From Prostheceraeus crozeri (lineage: Eukaryota > Platyhelminthes > Polycladida > Euryleptidae), in the NCBI GenBank assembly GCA_907163375.1, contig CAJQUW010004746.1, forward strand, positions 124,001 to 188,000: 64,000 bases of DNA, given 5' to 3'. Numbering within the stretch: position 1 is the first letter of the stretch; each line of letters opens with the position of its first letter. The translations under genes were made by a program, and so were the position numbers. Positions 1-11,008 of the stretch are shown one piece after another. The notes beneath the pieces were generated by a model. The model saw only the letters and a list, made by a program, of their open reading frames with translations. It ran no database searches and was not told the origin of the DNA.

Positions 1-890
1 AGTATGAAACACAAGGTCACCCACTTTAAATCTTTTGAATGGTGGCGATTTTCCAATTGCATGTGGAACTGATTCACAGGATTTGGATGATGAAGCACTA
101 ATTTGGAAGTTCAAATAGCGATTTATCATTTGCTCAGCACACCCGCGCGTTCCGGTAATACTCTGCTTCAGTTGTCGGTTTAAATTTTCGAATGACATTG
201 CTGAGACATTCTGCAAGGGACCAAATCGACGGACTTGTTCAGGAAGGACTTGTTCAGGGTAGGCAGTGTAGGGTTACAGTTCTCACGGAGTCACCTAATA
301 GACTCACCAGATAAGATTGAAATGTCTTAATATAAAGTTCGGTGTCAACAACATCGCACTCATTTTACTCAGACGATAGTAAATACACAGACGTCGAGAG
401 AAGACAGTAAACGAAAAATATATCGTTAGGTTGTTCTTGGGACAAACGCCAGCAATACATAAAAACTAAGGGCGCGTAATATAAGAGGAATACTCGATGC
501 TCTTGCGCTTTCCACAACGCAAATTCAGTTAAGATATTTCGGGGCTTTCTTCTAAAATAATGAGGAACTCCCACTTTTTCGATGACTGAGGACAAAACCA
601 AGCAATCCACAAGTTCGTTCTTGAGAATAATTGAAAGCAATGCCTTATTTACACTGAGATAGAGAAGGTGCATGGGATCAAACAACATACCACTAGGCAT
701 CTTCAATATTTCAGAAAGTTTAGTAGGCCCTTTTACTCCAAATGCCGGAGAATTCGTAGAAACAGCCTGATTTAAATGCTGGTGGTACATCTCAGTCGTT
801 CTTGTCGGAAAAGTCTCCGTCACATTGAATATAACTTTTCTGTATTGATAATCGTAATCACCCATCACAAGGCAGAAAGGACATCCATAC
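1..890 (-). mobile_element. CACTA/EnSpm-like transposase remnant
   Basis: The minus strand encodes part of an animal CACTA (EnSpm)-type transposase. A 3' splice site (TTTTCAG before position 890) opens a frame beginning YGCPFC and running to about 365, with the characteristic GVKGPTKL block followed by a hydrophobic LFDPMHLLYLSVNKALL stretch. A second block near 240-1 (EQVRRFGPLQNVSAMSFENLN, then an RGCAEQMI segment) matches the downstream conserved region of the same family, but it is in another frame, so the coding sequence is interrupted between about 365 and 240 by a frameshift or an unrecognised intron. The element runs off the left edge and its terminal repeats are not visible. Family assignment is from memory of conserved blocks, not from a search. 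Confidence 0.6.
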
Positions 891-2852
891 CTGAAAAGTT
901 GATATCATAGCATTAATATAACAAAGTTAATTGACCATTCTAGGTCAGGAGCAGTGCTCTCACACAAAACAGGCCCTAAGATGGGGATCGAGAGTATAAA
1001 TTTGGACCGAATTAACAAACGCCAACATGTACTCAAATAGGCTAATATGAAGAAATAATTGACTGATAATCAGGGACGCCGGCAAGGGTGTTGCAGATAC
1101 AACACCTGCCCTGAACCAGGTGTTGCATGTGTGCCCTCTTCATGAATTACCATAATTTCAATGAATTTTGTGGCTTTGCAAAATTGTTTTGTAACGATTT
1201 TATGTATTGAATAACGCTTTGAGCGTGTCCGTTAAAAATTGTCATCTTTTAACTGCAATTGTTAGTATAAAGCATATTTTTGTTTTCACACAGGCATACC
1301 ATGATGTAGTAATTGACCAATTAAAACTATCATAGATAATAATCAGATTTTCAATGTGTTGACACAATGTGATCAATAACTTGATGAACACAAATGTCTT
1401 CGTTTTCCTTTCATTCAAGTGCCCGGTGCCAAAGTCAATCAAAATTATGTAACTTATATCGAGAACAACCTCGACCTCGATTAAAATCTAATCGAAGTCA
1501 CATCACTGATTTTTACCCATTTTACCAAGTGTGCTCGTCAAAAGGGGGAAACTCGTACAGGAAGCTACACTTGGTCTAAATTTTGAATAGTGTCTGATAT
1601 CACTGTGCTAAATTTTCGGAAGAGCTTGATATAGAATCAAGTATGTTGAGTATGTACCATGCGCCCAAAAAGTCTTCCATACTTCATTGCTGATTTATAT
1701 AAAAATTATGCATCATTGAAGAGTTGGGATGATAATTAAGTGATTATACACTGACAGTGACATGGATAACAATGAGATTTCTTTCATTAACTCAATTTAA
1801 ATTTCTGTCACTTTTGAATTTGTTTTTATGCTACAAATTTATATATAATTGCAACTTATAGGCCCTATGTTTTACCATCATTCACTTACGCCTACTTTTG
1901 TTTTGCTTTACGGTATGATGTTTGACAAAAAGCTATTGTTTACATCTCTTTCAATTAACACCAAATCGACATAAAAGAATTGAACAGAAACATTTAAGAT
2001 TGCTTCAGAATTCAGCAAATTTTTTAAACCTCAATGAATATGTATCACTTCAATTGATCAACTTCAATTAATCAATTGATGATCTTAATTATTTTTGAAA
2101 TTGCCTCTAGCTTTCACAGGAATAAAATAAATTAAGAGATTTTTGAATCAACGTTTCGAGATTCTTTAACGAGAGAGACAAAAAAATCACTAACACATTA
2201 CAGTCAAACAATACATGTACATGAAAAACCGAATAAAGGCCTACACTAGGATTGCATGAAATATTTCACTCAATTAAGTTTTAACCGAAGAGCAAATGAA
2301 AAGTTTTATCAAGTTATTTCATAATAAAAAAAGTCATATAAACAATAAAGAATGCCGGCATGCATCTCTAGCTTGCATGTTATGACAGAAATACTACAAA
2401 ATACTTCATAATTGCAATTGAAGAGAAATGAGACAACATTATGAAAACACTATTCAATTGTAGAGTACTTTCATTTAAAATATGGTTGATTGCGGGTCTC
2501 ATGCATCATCACTTCCTTCGCACACTTGAAGCCGACTTTATGTATGCCTACATCATTGAATAATAATGTAAAATTATCGAATGATCCAGAAGAAAGGGTG
2601 GACAAAGGCTAATATTATACATGAAATTCAAGTTACGAAAATTAAGACAGCTAGCCGAAAGCCTTTTCTTACTTACTTATTAGCTCTAGATTTTCCTAGT
2701 CCGGAAACAATCGCATGATGAACTCGATGGTCAAGCACATGTAGATGCTGGTTCGAAGATATTCTCACACGAATTGGTCAACCTGAAATAGCAACATAAC
2801 ATATGTGATATGATCGATTATTCGACATTATTCTATGTAAAAATATGTAAAA
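891..2852. other. AT-rich non-coding stretch
   Basis: No coding exon, RNA gene or terminal repeat was recognised. The left part may be an intron or the 5' region of the CACTA remnant. Short open frames at 1242-1442 and 1394-1579 show no domain. Confidence 0.4.
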
Positions 2853-3123
2853 CAATTTTTCTTGGCATTGTGCTAAAAACAAGCGGGTCACTGCTTCTCT
2901 ATATTTGCTTCATAAAGTTATGTACAATAAAATTTGAGTAGGTAAAAACCACGGCGCTTCGTGTCACAGACACATCAAAAAGTGGGAGGACCACTTTTTG
3001 CTGTGTCTGTGACACGAAGCGCCGTGGTTTTTACCTACTCAAATTTTATTGTACATAACTTTATGAAGGCAAATATAGAGAAGGAATGACCCGCTTGTTT
3101 TTAGCATAATGCCAAGAAAATTG
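2853..3123. repeat. Near-perfect 271-bp fold-back palindrome
   Basis: Two arms of about 133 bp (2853-2985 and 2991-3123) are almost exact reverse complements around the five bases GAGGA, so a transcript would form one long hairpin. Each arm carries the string GTGTCTGTGACACGAAGCG, close to the GTGTCGGTGACACGAAACG of the Penelope 3' ends at 45797 and 46300. I infer a fold-back derivative of a Penelope-like or retrozyme tail. Few mismatches between the arms suggest a young origin or gene conversion. Confidence 0.8.
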
Positions 3124-4354
3124 AATTGCCTCTTGTTCCTAGCCTTCAACATCATATGCAAAACACTAATTTTTATGTTTTAAAATTAATTGAGAGCATT
3201 ACTGCATGCATATAATTATGCCTGAATGCAAATACATGTAAAAACTGATATAGGTCAATCATAGCCTATTGACAAATGTAAAATAGCATATCAATTGTCA
3301 GTTTATTTGTCAATATCACGATATATAGTAGAGAATGCAGTGGGCTTAACCATCAGTATTTTATAGGCCTATCCCTATATGAAAAGAAACTTAATCATTT
3401 CAAAAATTCCACTTTATCACTGATTTTGGTTTATAGTGCAAAGCCACTGCATCACAACTTTTCACATTAGTAATGCACTAGACAATGCGTTTTCCCAATT
3501 CTTGATGACAGAACTGAATTACAAAAGAAGAAATTCATACTACACCTAAATTAATCATTCTATGTGGTTCGGCCCTAGACTGCTGTAGTTTAGGGAAAAG
3601 TCAAGTTGATTAATTTAATCAGCCAGATATATTTCAAAAGTTCAGAGTTATTATCTTCAGGAGCAAAGGATTACGAGAAATGGTAGTGATTCAAAGTGAT
3701 AGTGTTAATGCGTGATTTATGATTTCTTTGTGTATTTTGAATAAACTATCATAGCAAATATTCTTGTATAGTATAGCTACATATCTTCTGCTCCTGAAGA
3801 GGATAGCAGTGAGCCATTGAAATATATCGAGCTGATTCAAATTACATCAACTTGAATTTTCCGATAGCCACAATAATTCTAGTGTTTCGATTGTTAGCGT
3901 CTGAATGAATTCTTTTGTACACCACTTATATACATAAAGCTCTTATTTCATTTAATTACATATTAAAATAGGAATTTGCACGCTGATACTTACGTGTTGC
4001 GACGAAAGTAATCGACACAGAAAGATGAGAAGCATTGAGATCGAAACACGCAGTTGGAAAATAGCGACAAGTCATATTGTCTATGGAGATCAAATATGTT
4101 TTGATTGCTTCATTCACAAGAAGTTCTGCTCTGCTGATTTCGATTTTTACTGGATAATTATATCAATTTTCGTACATGTAAATCTATCGCGGATGAAAAG
4201 TTGCTTTCGTTCGAGGAATTCTTCACCACGGCGAAGGTTGTATTATTTAATTCATGTGTCACTCAATCTGATATTGTGCCCGATGAAAAAGACAACACTG
4301 AGAAGTGATCTCTGTACACGGATGAAGGATATAGCAGCAATGGCATACGTTGTT
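3124..4354. other. Non-coding stretch around the inverted repeat
   Basis: Apart from the inverted repeat at 3602-3858 nothing was recognised. A 111-codon open frame at 4025-4360 on the plus strand has no domain and runs into the hAT terminal repeat, so I do not call it a gene. Confidence 0.4.
3602..3858. repeat. Imperfect inverted repeat with paired hammerhead-like motifs
   Basis: The arm at 3602-3671 is an imperfect reverse complement of 3786-3858. In each arm, read outward, the order is CTGAAGA, a variable segment of about 18 bases, then GAAATATATC followed by a (G)CTGATT block. On the plus strand CTGAAGA is 3794-3800 and GAAA is 3819-3822. On the minus strand they lie at 3660-3654 and 3635-3632. 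The order matches the core of the motif at 12399-12427. Stem II pairs poorly, so activity is doubtful. The segment between the arms (3672-3785) is AT-rich with no recognisable content. Confidence 0.5.
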
Positions 4355-6881
4355 CAGTAGCGGATCCAAGGGGGGGGTTCATGGGGTTCAAACCCCCCCC
4401 CCTCGGAGTTGAAGGACTTTTAATATAATTGCTACTTTTCCTGCATTCATACAAATTTATATCAGATGATCTACAGTGAACTGGAAGTTTAAGTGTAAAA
4501 CAAAACTCAAATCCATTGGACTTGGCATTCTTCTATTCTGACCAAGCACATTTCTTAACACATGGGAAAACGATTCCGCAAGGCATAGGGCGAAGCTGAT
4601 TATGTCATTCCACTAACAAGCAAAGTAATTGAAACTCGCCATCAACACAATTTTCTTTGGTCTGAATTTTAACGATTATTTGCTGATGGTATTAATTTAA
4701 TGGGTTATCAGCGTCGTATGCATCTTCAGTTCTGCTTTTATTGCCTGTGCATAAAATGTTTAACGCATTTGCTGATAATATTTCGCACATAGCCTGAAGC
4801 AATTCAAGTGTTGCGGCGGTCATCGTTGTGGACTTCCTGCTGAGGGATAACGCGCTGGGAGATTTTATGAAACAAAGCCCGTGGGCTGTTTCCATTAACC
4901 GAAGCAGTGTCGCCCCCAGGTGAGTTTGATCCGTGGTACATGTTTATAACTGCACTTTTTCCAATCAACACATTTTAAATGTGGTTTCTTGCATTTCATT
5001 TGTTCGCCAATGTAATATAAAAGTAACCGAGTTTATCAATTTATCAGCCTCAGTAATTTGTGACTCGTTACATTACACGAAACTTTCTGACCTATTTTGA
5101 AAACGTGCAATTTAATTGATCAGTAAGTACAGGCCTCAACATGAATGACTTGAATGTTCAATTCAATGAAATGATGAAATCTCATTCAAGGTCGGTGATA
5201 CAATATACGGTATGGAGTAACCTCCACAGCGGCACCAGAGCCCTGTCGCTGCGTCGTTTCTGACAGCAGATTCGACTTACTTCGACGTGACAACCCTCGG
5301 CCCCGGGAATAATTCCTGGGTGGTTGTCTTTGGTGGGAATGCGTTAGAGTAACGCTAATGAAGCAGTCGAAGGAAGAAAAACTCATGGGCTTAGAAGTAT
5401 CACCACTCGGCCACTAGACATAGGATGCCCCTTAGTTAAGTTGGCCACCTTAATAACTTAGTATGACTTCTCCACCCCTACCTTGTTCGGATGACCTGTC
5501 TGGGGGTAGTGTTGAATGCAGCGACTTCGACAGTCAGTGAATCTAACAGGCACCCTGATCAGATTGACCATCTGATAGGACCGGCCTGATAGAGGAGACG
5601 GAAGTTTAATGCTGCAATCAATTCGCCAGCAGCTCCGATCGTGGGATGATGGTCTCGTCTCATCTTGGAGGTAGTTAGGTTAAGAATTAGGACCCAATAA
5701 ATCTCCATGACACACACACACGAAAACTCAAGATAAGAACCTTGTTTTGATATGTCTTCGCTTATTACTTGTATTCCAACTGAATATTAATTTAATTTGC
5801 ATTTTATAGTTATGCAGTCTACACTGCATCAAGTAGATATGAATTTAGTAAGATGGCTGAAAGTGCAGATGTATGCATGTATTGGAAGCCGAGAGAAACA
5901 GATATATAAATGATTTTAACAATTGACAGGATCTCCATTCAGGACAAATGTAAGACAGCAATTTTTAACACTTGACCTTCAAAAGGATCTTATACAATTA
6001 TTTATGCTGATAAACGTAATTAATGTGTTCACGCTACTTTGTACACCTATTTCCGTGTATGGCCGTTATACTGGCGAAACTTTATAAATTATAACAAAAT
6101 ACATTCAGCAGCTTAGATTGATTTATTTTTGCTTTATCAAATTTTGGTTGATTAAACCGACAATGATTGCAAGGATCAATCATTTCGTACAATCGTAGAA
6201 AAAGTTTGTCTTCCTTGCTTTGTAGAGAGAACTACGTCGCTGGAAATCATCATGGATCGAGAACTCGACTTCAGCGACTCCAATTCCTGCAAACTTGGTT
6301 GACTGTCTGAACCATGCTGATGCTGACGTCTACCCCAACATCCGACAGCTTATCCTAGTAGGATGCGTCTCTCCAATTGGTTCTTCAGAGGCAGAGAGAT
6401 CGTTTTCTGTTCTCAGACGTCTGAAAAATCATCTCAGAAGCACCATGTCAGAGGAAAGATTGGCGGGACTGACAATGATGGCAGTGCACTATCCTGAAGC
6501 GTCCGGTCTCTCGTCTGAACAATTAATTGAACGCTTTATTAAACAGCACCCACGAAAACTTTTTTGCCAATCGATCTTGTTTGATTGAAAAAAATCATTG
6601 ATTAAAAACCAACAGATTATGTTCTCATTTAATACTTCCGTATCAAGGGAAATTCATATTATTGATTTTTGGTATACATGTATTAAGTACATGAAGTAAT
6701 ACAGGTCAATATTATTGCATACTTCACATCATTTTTGCATTGTATCAAGAATTTAATAAAGACCGATTTGTAAGTACATTATATTTATTACAGGAAAATA
6801 AGCTGTTCCAAAAAATTTTCAGTATACGACGTTTTATAGTGCCAAACCCCCCCCCTCAACAAAAAGCTGGATCCGCGCCTG
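4355..6881 (+). mobile_element. hAT-superfamily DNA transposon, degraded
   Basis: The ends carry inverted repeats: CAGTAGCGGATCCA at 4355 and TGGATCCGCGCCTG ending at 6881, both followed inward by runs of G or C (a GGGGGGGGTT block at the left, its complement at the right). CAG/CTG termini are typical of hAT. The flanks share GTTGTT/TTGTT, but a clean 8-bp target duplication cannot be read. A transposase C-terminal exon lies at 6226-6588. About 500 bp at 5180-5720 is more GC-rich than its surroundings and ends in AATAAATCTCC plus a CA run, perhaps the tail of a separate retroposon inside the element. No N-terminal or catalytic transposase exon was recognised, so the copy is presumably non-autonomous. 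Confidence 0.7.
6226..6588 (+). pseudogene. hAT transposase C-terminal dimerisation exon
   Basis: This is the last exon of a hAT transposase, covering the C-terminal (hAT_C) dimerisation region. A splice acceptor (TGCTTTGTAG) precedes 6226; the frame then runs from RELRRW through SSEAERSFSVLRRLKN, LRSTMSEERLAGLTMMAVH and FIKQHPRKLF to a stop at 6588. The SEAERxFS...LRxxMxxxRL pattern is the hallmark of this domain in animal hAT and zinc-finger-MYM/THAP-like transposase proteins. It sits within the terminal repeats of the 4355-6881 element and is in the same orientation. The upstream catalytic exons (RNase-H-like DDE core) were not seen. Confidence 0.75.
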
Positions 6882-7499
6882 TTGTTAAAGTCCACACTGC
6901 TATATTTGACGTAGCATCATCATTACTCAGCTTCGCGATGCCATGAATTTAATGCCCGCTGCACGCTTGTCTATGGCTGCACGCGAGACGCGTCAGCGCA
7001 TCATCGATCCACCTGTTTCTGTAGCTGTCGGCAGGTGAAACCGGACAAAGACGAATGCGGCCGAAGGATGGATAGCGATGGAATGTGTCTGCTAATGCGA
7101 GAAGGGCAGGGAGATTGCGCAACGGAACTTGACTGTGGTAAAGCTTTCAAAATCACATCACTTCTGCAGATTCAGATGCATAGCATGCTGCTAAAAGCAA
7201 ACTGAATTTACTATATAATTGGTTACTAGGTTGTCATACAAGGTGTCATCGTCACAAAATTAGAGCGGAGAGAAAAAAACTTAAAAGTTTTCTTTAACTT
7301 TAAAAGCTTTTTAAACTTAAGACTTAAAAACTAGCGAGCACTCAAAAGATCATTTCATTTGAAGACACAATTGTGAAATGCGGATTTCAATCTTGTGAGA
7401 TGGTGTGACAGTTTTCCTATGCATAAAAATACTGTCGCGTGAAAGAGACTATAGCAATAATGCCTTTGATGCATCAAATATATCTAAATGCATAGATAG
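6882..7499. other. Non-coding stretch
   Basis: Nothing recognisable apart from an AAAAGTTTTC / TTTAAACTT-rich patch near 7275-7330. Confidence 0.4.
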
Positions 7500-7765
7500 G
7501 AATGAGAAGAGCGACGGGATCGAACAAGGAGAAAAGGAGAGAGAAAGAAATATGAAGAAGATAAAGTGGAAAATAACAGAGAAGAGAAAGAGAGAAAGGA
7601 AAGGAGAAAATGAGAGAGATATGAGGAGATACGAAGGAAAAGAAGTGGAATAGCAAGTGAACAAGTTGATGAAGAAGAGAGAGAGATGGATGAAAGAGGA
7701 TGGAGAGAGGAGGAAGCAGAGAAAGAGAGAGGAGGAAGAGGAAAAGAGAAATCGATGGGAGGTTT
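7500..7765. repeat. Polypurine (GA-rich) tract
   Basis: The plus strand is almost pure A and G for about 260 bp (irregular GAGA, GAAA and GGAG units). Open frames on both strands here are artefacts of composition. Such tracts can form triplex (H-DNA) structure; that is known of the sequence class, not shown here. It lies directly before the minisatellite. Confidence 0.8.
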
Positions 7766-7778
7766 ATTATTTTTTTTA

Positions 7779-8054
7779 CTGCTACGTAAACACAACGCAT
7801 GTGTGCTACGTAGAAGCAACCGAGCAGCTATACCGACTGCTGCGTATCCACAACGTTTATCTGCTACGTGGTGGCAACCGAGCAGCTACCAACTGCTACG
7901 TATCCTCAACGTTTATTTGCTACGTAGAGGCAACCAAGCAGCTACCGACTGCTACGTATCCGCAACATATATTTGCTACGTGGAAGCAACCGAGCAGCTA
8001 CCGACTGCTACGTATCCACGACGCATTTGCTACGTAGAAGCAACCGAGCAGCAA
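7779..8054. repeat. 56-58 bp minisatellite, about 4.5 copies
   Basis: The unit starts TGCTACGTAGAAGCAACCGA, continues with a GCAGCTACCGACTGC block and ends TACGTATCCACAACGTTTAT. Units begin near 7804, 7862, 7918, 7974 and 8027, with a partial unit before them. Each unit contains TACGTA or a variant of it twice, so an internal half-repeat is likely. Copies differ at several positions. Because the unit length is not a multiple of three, several frames stay open by chance, and they are not genes. Confidence 0.85.
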
Positions 8055-9631
8055 CGCTCATATAGGCAAAACGTCAAAAGCGCTGAAAATATGCTGTAAG
8101 TGTAGTGCTGTAACTGCACTGCATAGAAGTCCCAAAAACTTCACTGATTTAAGTATGTGCATAGAATGTCCGAAAAGAGCAGTTTTACAGGTTCAGCTGG
8201 ACTTCCAGGTAGCATTCATTAAGTTTTTCTGCTTTCACAACTACCTGATGAACGTCCATGTAGTGTTCCATCAAGTTGATTTGCTTTTACAACTGCCTAA
8301 TAAACTTAGTAGGACACACTTTATCAATCCCATTAAACCTACTGGGATACTGATTAATCCTCATAAGTGTACTCGGTATTCTTGACTTCATAAGTGTGTG
8401 TGGTATTGTTAAGGATCCCAGTAGGTTATTTCGGTATTATTTGATCTCCTATTAAGTTTATAAAGTTTTTTTTTCTCGGGCAGAGGCTAAACATGTGATA
8501 GGACCTCAATTTCATGCTCACGGAAGACAGAACATGCGTTCATCCGTGGTTCAAGCGGCAGCGCAGACAACCGTAGACGACGCGCAAACTATAGACGCTC
8601 GCCCGCGCGTATTCATAAACATTTCCCATGTTTTAACAGCATCAGATGAAGTGATTTCTGACTCTTAGTGCAGCGCGTATGTACGCGGGCAGAAGAATAG
8701 AATGTCCTTAAACACAGATGTTTGGGGTGTTCCGTAATTACGCGTGGCATGTAACCTAGTGAATTATCAGCGTATCTATTAAATTTTTGATTTTCTCTAC
8801 ATTTTTCTCCGATGTCATCGAAGAGCATCAAACTACATGTGCATCGAACTTACGCGTGATCGATTATAAGCTATACTCTATTTACGAAAGTTTTGGCGAA
8901 GCTCGGCAACCAACTATCTGTTTTTCAAAGCATTGCCAGACGATAACGTCTACTTGTTTGTATGCATGATTTTTCTCTTCTCCAACCAAATAGTTACATT
9001 ACCCATCTGTGTGTATTCAGCAATCGAATCGAATATATGTCTCGGTAATATGAACTCAAAATATCCTCTTTTTTCTACCGGACTGATGATGCATGTCATC
9101 AATAGCCTGTACAGCTGCATGCATTTTCCTTTTCCTTGATATGACCCACATGATCGAAAATGGGGTGCATAATGAGAACCCAATTGTACACCCTTTGATC
9201 TAATTTTTTTGTTATTCTGATTAGGCCTACATCTTGGACAAAATTAGTGCTAATCAACTTTGTCTCTGAGTACTCAAAAACCGAAGAGGCCTCGAAGTGG
9301 AGGAGAATTTTTATAAATATTCTACTTGTGATCTTCGATTATAATGTATAGAAAGAAGATACTGTAGTGAAGTGTCTGATACCAACATCTTGTATGTTGC
9401 AATTACTTATTTTCCTTTTTAATGTCATTGACCGATTGACTCGCTTGTTTTTCCAGAGATTTGTGCCTATATTTTATCAATTTAAGTAGTTGCATCCATG
9501 AGGATGCTATCGGTTCAATCGACAATATCTTCTCCACGGTCAGTCGGTTACTTTTTTATAGCAGTTACACACAACTCGCTTTGTTTCAAAAAATGTTTGT
9601 TATTTATTTGTTTGTTAATTTTTCTGAGTGA
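8055..9631. other. Non-coding stretch
   Basis: No exon or mobile element end was recognised. Around 8210-8340 loosely repeated phrases (CTTTCACAACTACCTGATGAAC and a related later phrase) hint at an old degenerate tandem repeat. Confidence 0.35.
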
Positions 9632-9781
9632 TTTTTGTTTACAAAATTCGACCTCCTGACTATTGGTATAGTAACAGAGCTTTATCTCATTGATTCAGGT
9701 TGTTTTTTTTTGTTTACAAAATTCGACCTCCTGACTATTGGTATAGTAACAGAGCTTTATCTCATTGATTCAGGTTGTGCA
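9632..9781. repeat. Perfect 75-bp tandem duplication
   Basis: A block beginning TTTTTGTTTACAAAATTCG and ending GATTCAGGTTGT occurs twice in a row with a period of 75 bp (ACAAAATTCG at 9641 and 9716). I see no difference between the copies in the core, which points to a recent slippage or assembly duplication. Confidence 0.9.
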
Positions 9782-10693
9782 ATTGAAAATTAATAAGCAA
9801 TCATAGTAAGTCACTTAAAGGTGTCAAAGATCAGTCTTAGTGAACCCATGTATTCAAATAATTATAATAATCACAACAATATTCAAATAGAAAAAAATCA
9901 CATCAACTCCAGAATTGATTTATCAATGGAAGAGGAAGTAGAAACTTAAACATGCAAAATTCTTTCTTATATCAAATTCGTCAATACAAAGTAAAATTCA
10001 TCCAAACGATATACAAACTGATACATTGCTTCGTACCGTGTAGAAGGCATCACACTCCACACAAGTATGAATGAAGATAAAATTCAGCTCAATACCTAAC
10101 AAAATAATATATAACAAAAAGAATTATCTCGTTCGATGTCAACAACCTATGGAGGCACACCTGAGAGACTGCAGATAAATATACAAATCAAACAGTTGAT
10201 TGTGACGTGACCTAAAAGTGATGCCTGATTCCATGAGAATACAATTTAATAACGTATGCCAACGAAAATGTCAACTCAAATTTATTGTTAACTATGTCAT
10301 GATATTCAAGTTAATTGAAAGGTACAGCAACGTGAGATCCGAAATCTCATTTAAGATTAAAAACATGTTCGAACAAGCAACAATAAATCTATGAGTCAAA
10401 TCAGGATCATCTCATCATCAGGAGAGATATAAATCTTTTAGAAAATGAATACAATGAAGTTCAGATGCAATAATCAAATAGCTTCTTCACCGCGCACTTT
10501 TTATCATCATATACAGGTTTTGCAACTTCTGATTTTTTTTGAAAAACGCAAACACAAGGCTGCAGAGCAGAATGAATTACTAGGAAAATCTCGTTCCTTC
10601 TGATATCTTTGAGGGAATATAATGCGTGAACGAGGGGCAAATCAGATGAGATCTATAACAAACATTAGCATCGTGTGGGATTGCAAAAAATAA
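9782..10693. other. Presumed 3' flank/3' UTR of the exon at 10694-11008
   Basis: AT-rich and without recognisable features; it would contain the 3' UTR of the minus-strand exon that ends at 10694. Confidence 0.3.
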
Positions 10694-11008
10694 TCAAGAT
10701 CGCGAAGTCTTCATTAAAGTCTGAAGAAATTCGTGTCTGATATTATCTGGCCAGCGGACATATGAATGTGTGATACTTTCAATCATTTGTCTCTGATTTG
10801 GAATGGTGATTGAAGAAGTGAGCACAGTAGAATACATGGAGGCTTCGAGTCGACTGATATCAATATTCCTTTCTGCATCAGCTAATTGGTCACATAAAAC
10901 TTGGTACCATTCTTCTGATGAAAGGAAATTCTCGACCCATTTCATGCACGAGTGCATATCTTGTCGCACGCGGTTCTCAGCAACTGGATTCAGGTTTTCG
11001 GATTGCGC
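10694..11008 (-). CDS. Terminal coding exon of an unrecognised gene
   Basis: A good acceptor (CTACATCTTTTCAG) precedes position 11008, and the frame then runs 104 codons to a stop at 10694. The peptide begins AQSENLNPVAENRVRQ and includes KWVENFLSSEEWYQVL, ADAERNIDISRLEA and SYVRWPDNIRHEFLQTL. It is rich in charged and aromatic residues, is probably helical, and reads like a genuine protein C-terminus rather than random frame. I do not recognise the family. No further exon of it was identified between here and the end of GCC1 at 20529, so its other exons may be short or interrupted by the transposon nest at 14723-19186. It could instead be a spurious open frame with a chance acceptor. Confidence 0.5.
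   Translation of the reverse strand, partial: AQSENLNPVAENRVRQDMHSCMKWVENFLSSEEWYQVLCDQLADAERNIDISRLEASMYSTVLTSSITIPNQRQMIESITHSYVRWPDNIRHEFLQTLMKTSRS

Noticed and set aside
4025-4360. 111-codon plus-strand open frame
   Set aside because: No domain, no splice context, and it ends in the terminal repeat of the hAT element.
7405-8099. Several overlapping open frames of 70-137 codons on both strands
   Set aside because: They come from the polypurine tract and the minisatellite; repeated peptide blocks in more than one frame show they are compositional.
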